Below the pieces are notes generated by a model. That model was given only the letters and a program-made list of their open reading frames with translations, searched no databases and was not told the origin of the DNA. From positions 26,951 to 90,950 of the forward strand of contig NZ_QBJD02000018.1 in the NCBI RefSeq assembly GCF_003057745.1: a stretch of 64,000 nt of DNA, read 5' to 3'. Source of the DNA: Enterobacter sp. RIT418 (GTDB lineage: Bacteria; Pseudomonadota; Gammaproteobacteria; Enterobacterales; Enterobacteriaceae). Position numbers and translations under genes: made by a program. Positions 61,368 through 64,000 of this stretch are shown here, in pieces (position 1 is the first letter of the stretch; each line of letters starts with the position of its first letter).

Positions 61368-63331
61368 CAGTTGATCTTCACCATCCCGCCCTTGATGGTC
61401 AGCATCCCGCCGCCGTCCACGGTCTGGGTGGCGCTGGCCTTGCTGGTGAGGGTGGCTTTCGCTTCATGCGTTATTGTCGCGGCTTTTTGCGTCAGCGAGG
61501 CTTTCGCTTCGCTGGCGATGTTCGTGCCGTTAAGCTTAAGGTCGCTGGTCGCGCTGGCGTTCAGCGCCGCCCCGCTCTTCACGTTCAGCGTTTTTCCGCT
61601 CTCCAGGGTGAGCGTGCCGCTGACCTTGATGGTCAGATTGCCGTCGACGTTGAGCGTGTAATCCCCCTTCACCTTGTGCGTCTCGTCACCGCCCACGGTG
61701 AGTTCCTGATCGCCTTTCACCGACACGCTGCGCTTGTCTTTCACCTCTAGCGTGTCGCTGCCCTTCTCAATATTGACCGTGCGGTTGCCCTTTTTCAGGG
61801 TGACGGTTTCGTTGCCCTCTTCAATGGTGCGGGTGCAATCGTTTTTGACGCTGTGGATCTCGTCGTGGCTAATCGTCGTTTTGCTGTCGTTTAGCACGGT
61901 GAGCTGGAAGTCTTTCTGCGCCTGCATCGCCAGCAGCTCAGCGTCTTTTTTGTCGTCGAAGCGCAGCTCGTTAAAGCCTTTTTCGCTTTTGGTTTTAATG
62001 CCGGACTGGGTCTGATTCGCGGGCAGCGCATACGGCAGGGCATTGGCGCCGTTATACACGCAGCCGGTAATCAGCGGCTTATCCGGGTCGCCGTCGATAA
62101 AGCTCACCACCACCTCCTGGCCGATGCGTGGGATAAACTGCGCGCCAAAGCCGTTGCCGCTCCAGGCGGTGGCGACCCGCAGCCAGCAGGAGCTGGTTTC
62201 GTCGTTTTTCCCCTCTCTGTCCCACGGGAACTGCACCTTCACCCGCCCGAGCTTATCGGTCCAAACCTCTTCACCGCTTTTGCCGACCACCTGCGCCGTT
62301 TGGGTGTGCATAAACGGCTTCGGCGTGCTGCTCTGCGGACGATACGGCGTGGCTTTCGGGATGGCGGTAAAACGGTTGCGATAGCGCTCGCCGTCGTACT
62401 CATGGCTGACGGCGATGACCAGCCAGTCGATGTTCAGAGATTTGTCGTCGTGATCGGTGAGCGTAAACCAGTGCCCGGCAGCCAGCGCCGCGCAGTCGCT
62501 TTCGCCGACCAGCCGTTTCGCCTGCGCCTTCAGGGCGTTAACTTTCCACGCCGCCAGCGCGTCGCCCTGCGCTTTTTCACTGAATCCGCCGGGATGCGGA
62601 GAGTGCATGCCGCCTTTCTTCTCACCCGCCTGGGCAAACAGCGCCGCTTTCGGCTGCTCGTAGTTATAGTCGCTGCTCTGGAAACCCTGCGAAGTCGCCT
62701 GCAAACGCAGCTCCGCCGAACGGATCGCGCCGGTTTCCCGCTCGCCGCTCTGTGCCGCCTGATACGTCACCTTTTTCTCACCCGTTATCGGCGGGAAGGC
62801 GCTGTTGTCATCCGCCAGCACCAGCGTGTGCTTGCCTGCCTTGTGGGTGAAGAACCAGAAGATCCCCTCCTGCTCCAGCAGCCGCGAGACAAAATTAAAA
62901 TCGCTTTCGTTGTATTGCAGGCAGTATTCGCGCTTTTGTGATTTGGTTTTGAGCTTGAACTGATAGTCGGTAAATCCGGCATCCTTAAACACCTTCTCGA
63001 CGATCTCCTGCGCGCTGAGGTTCTGAAACACGCGGTTGTTGCTGGAAAGCGTCAACCACCACAGCCACGGGCGCAGCACAAACTGGTAGCGATCGGCATT
63101 GCCGGTCGCCGGAAGCTGGTGCGCTTCGGCAATCAGCCCGTCGTAGTCGGCGTTGTTGATGGTGGCGGTCAGATGGGTTGCCAGCGCGCTATCAAGAGTT
63201 AACGGCGCGGAGGTGGTTCCCGCAACGGTGGCGGTGGTCAGGCTGTTAAGCGCCGATTCGGTTTGTGCGGTAGCGGCGGTAAGGCCGGTTAGGGTTGGGG
63301 TGGTGAGGTTGATGATGGTGGTGTTGGGCAT
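61367..63331 (-). CDS. vgrG: VgrG-type T6SS tip protein, orphan
   Basis: Spike-tip protein of a type VI secretion system, 654 residues from the ATG at 63331, with AAGGA 7 nt upstream. Landmarks: RYQFVLRPWLWWLTLSSNNR near 81-100, YCLQYNESDFNFVSRLLEQE near 136-155 (gp27-like), then the gp5-like OB fold with DKLGRVKVQFPWDREGK near 359-375, SSCWLRVATAWSG near 380-392 and PRIGQEVVVSFIDGDPDKPL near 401-420. The C-terminal ~180 residues form a repetitive Gly/Thr/Val beta-helix needle ending in GGMLTIKGGMVKIN, with no extra effector domain. The first ~50 residues are Thr/Ala-rich and unlike the usual N-terminal barrel. No T6SS core genes are in the window. Confidence 0.9.
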   Translation of the reverse strand: MPNTTIINLTTPTLTGLTAATAQTESALNSLTTATVAGTTSAPLTLDSALATHLTATINNADYDGLIAEAHQLPATGNADRYQFVLRPWLWWLTLSSNNRVFQNLSAQEIVEKVFKDAGFTDYQFKLKTKSQKREYCLQYNESDFNFVSRLLEQEGIFWFFTHKAGKHTLVLADDNSAFPPITGEKKVTYQAAQSGERETGAIRSAELRLQATSQGFQSSDYNYEQPKAALFAQAGEKKGGMHSPHPGGFSEKAQGDALAAWKVNALKAQAKRLVGESDCAALAAGHWFTLTDHDDKSLNIDWLVIAVSHEYDGERYRNRFTAIPKATPYRPQSSTPKPFMHTQTAQVVGKSGEEVWTDKLGRVKVQFPWDREGKNDETSSCWLRVATAWSGNGFGAQFIPRIGQEVVVSFIDGDPDKPLITGCVYNGANALPYALPANQTQSGIKTKSEKGFNELRFDDKKDAELLAMQAQKDFQLTVLNDSKTTISHDEIHSVKNDCTRTIEEGNETVTLKKGNRTVNIEKGSDTLEVKDKRSVSVKGDQELTVGGDETHKVKGDYTLNVDGNLTIKVSGTLTLESGKTLNVKSGAALNASATSDLKLNGTNIASEAKASLTQKAATITHEAKATLTSKASATQTVDGGGMLTIKGGMVKIN

Positions 63332-63356
63332 GGGGAAGTCCTTTTTGAAGGCAGCG

Positions 63357-63638
63357 CTAGCGCCGGTTAGCCTGATGATAAACCTCATCGCAATCACGTC
63401 TGCCTACGGCGACCACAAGAACGACAACCTGTTCGTCCTCGACCTGATAGACCAGACGATACCCGGCACTGCGAAGCTTGATTTTATAACGGTGCAATTT
63501 GCCGGAAAGGCGGGCGGCAGGAACATGAGGATTTTCCAGCCGCTCCGTCAGTTTCTTTTTGAACTGCTCGCGTAATGTAGGGGTAAGCTTGCGCCACTCC
63601 TTGAGCGCGACATCTAAAAACTCCAGGTTATAGGTCAT
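63357..63638 (-). CDS. RelE/StbE-type toxin
   Basis: Probable mRNA-interfering toxin of a type II toxin-antitoxin pair, 93 residues. RelE fold signs: the N-terminal YNLEFLDVALKEWRKLTP near 3-20, the central KLHRYKIKLRSAGYRLVYQV near 47-66 and VVVLVVAVGRRD near 71-82. The basic residues in the RSAGYRLVY stretch are those used by this family on the ribosome. It overlaps the antitoxin gene by 11 nt, antitoxin first, as usual. It ends 25 nt before the vgrG start on the same strand. Confidence 0.88.
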   Translation of the reverse strand: MTYNLEFLDVALKEWRKLTPTLREQFKKKLTERLENPHVPAARLSGKLHRYKIKLRSAGYRLVYQVEDEQVVVLVVAVGRRDCDEVYHQANRR

Positions 63639-63876
63639 TTAAAGATACCTTTATTCGCTTTCCGCCTTCACGCTCGTCAGCGATGCGGTTCAGCTCAGCA
63701 TCTTCTGCCAGCTCCAGCAGATAGGCATAAACCACAGGCGGCACGCAGTAAAATGCTGGCTCGTTGCGATTCAGAATCGCTACCGCTTCACCCTCCCCGG
63801 CGTTGACCGTCCCCATCGGGTTACGTTTCAGGTCGGTGATGCTGGCAGCGGTTTTGGTCAGGATATGAAATGGCAT
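63628..63876 (-). CDS. Phd/YefM (StbD)-type antitoxin
   Basis: 82-residue antitoxin that should bind and neutralise the adjacent RelE-type toxin and repress the pair. The N-terminal domain MPFHILTKTAASITDLKRNP with VNAGEGEAVAILNRNEPAFY is the Phd/YefM DNA-binding fold; the acidic C-terminal part (ELAEDAELNRIADEREG) is the flexible toxin-binding tail. It is first in the pair and preceded by a promoter with an embedded inverted repeat. Confidence 0.9.
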   Translation of the reverse strand: MPFHILTKTAASITDLKRNPMGTVNAGEGEAVAILNRNEPAFYCVPPVVYAYLLELAEDAELNRIADEREGGKRIKVSLNDL

Positions 63877-63902
63877 AGTGTTTTCCTCAGTAGTGAGGGT
63901 TT

Positions 63903-63937
63903 AGTATAGGCCATTAAAGGTGCCTTTAAAAGCACCT
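63903..63937 (-). promoter_or_regulatory. Promoter and palindromic operator of the toxin-antitoxin pair
   Basis: On the minus strand AGGTGC-N8-GCACCT (63937-63918) is a 6-bp inverted repeat whose centre TTTTAA doubles as a -35, with a -10 TATACT at 63908-63903 about 17 nt downstream. It lies 27 nt upstream of the antitoxin start. Autorepression by the antitoxin-toxin complex is inferred. Confidence 0.6.
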
Positions 63938-64000
63938 CCAAATGAGCCCTCTTGACTATTAAGAATATGAAGTACTCTTATCTTTTCAAGATCATTACAA

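Overview
This window is chromosomal DNA of an enterobacterium. Gene content, protein lengths and order closely follow the Escherichia coli K-12 stretch from yehW to yejM and the adjacent tRNA-Pro gene. High GC, the absence of several E. coli genes of that stretch (yohF, yeiST/preA, nupX-rihB, psuKG) and the presence of uxuA beside yeiQ point to Enterobacter or a close relative. That genus call is an inference from recall, not from a database search.

Layout. 1-3159 (minus): the osmF-yehYXW osmolyte-type ABC importer, cut at the left edge. 3299-9972: bglX beta-glucosidase, dld D-lactate dehydrogenase, an added GNAT acetyltransferase, pbpG and yohC. 10129-13985: yohD, the outer-membrane factor mdtQ, the 27-residue peptide yohP, dusC and yohJ. 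13982-16530: yohK, cdd and sanA. 16623-21565 (minus): the galactose system mglBAC with its regulator galS; both promoters carry a matching CRP site and GalS operator. 21721-27861: yeiB, folE, an added MFS gene, yeiG and the Fur-controlled siderophore receptor cirA. 28091-32653: lysP, the divergent pair yeiE/yeiH, and nfo. 32699-36469 (minus): the fructose PTS operon fruBKA behind two Cra operators. 36828-43836: setB, yeiW, efpL, divergent uxuA/yeiQ, yeiR and lpxT. 44249-52498: mepS, pdeN, the YejABEF peptide importer and yejG. 52829-60271: bcr and rsuA, radD, rplY, yejK, yejL and yejM. 60344-60420: tRNA-Pro(GGG).

The backbone stops at the tRNA. Beyond it lies a short accessory block, all on the minus strand: a Phd/YefM-RelE type toxin-antitoxin pair, an orphan T6SS tip protein VgrG with an atypical Thr/Ala-rich N-terminus, and a MORN-repeat (YwqK-like) protein translationally coupled to vgrG. 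An unexplained spacer with a 58-codon reading frame separates this block from the tRNA. This is the only part that looks like variable DNA and the most likely place for something undescribed. No insertion sequence, integrase, CRISPR array or rRNA operon was seen.

Themes linking the genes are sugar and sugar-acid use (mgl, fru, bglX, uxuA/yeiQ, setB), envelope upkeep (pbpG, mepS, sanA, lpxT, yejM), nutrient import (osmF system, lysP, cirA, yejABEF), and nucleic-acid repair and modification (nfo, radD, dusC, rsuA). Several operators could be read by eye: CRP, GalS, Cra, Fur, a UxuR/ExuR-like box and a palindrome between yeiE and yeiH.
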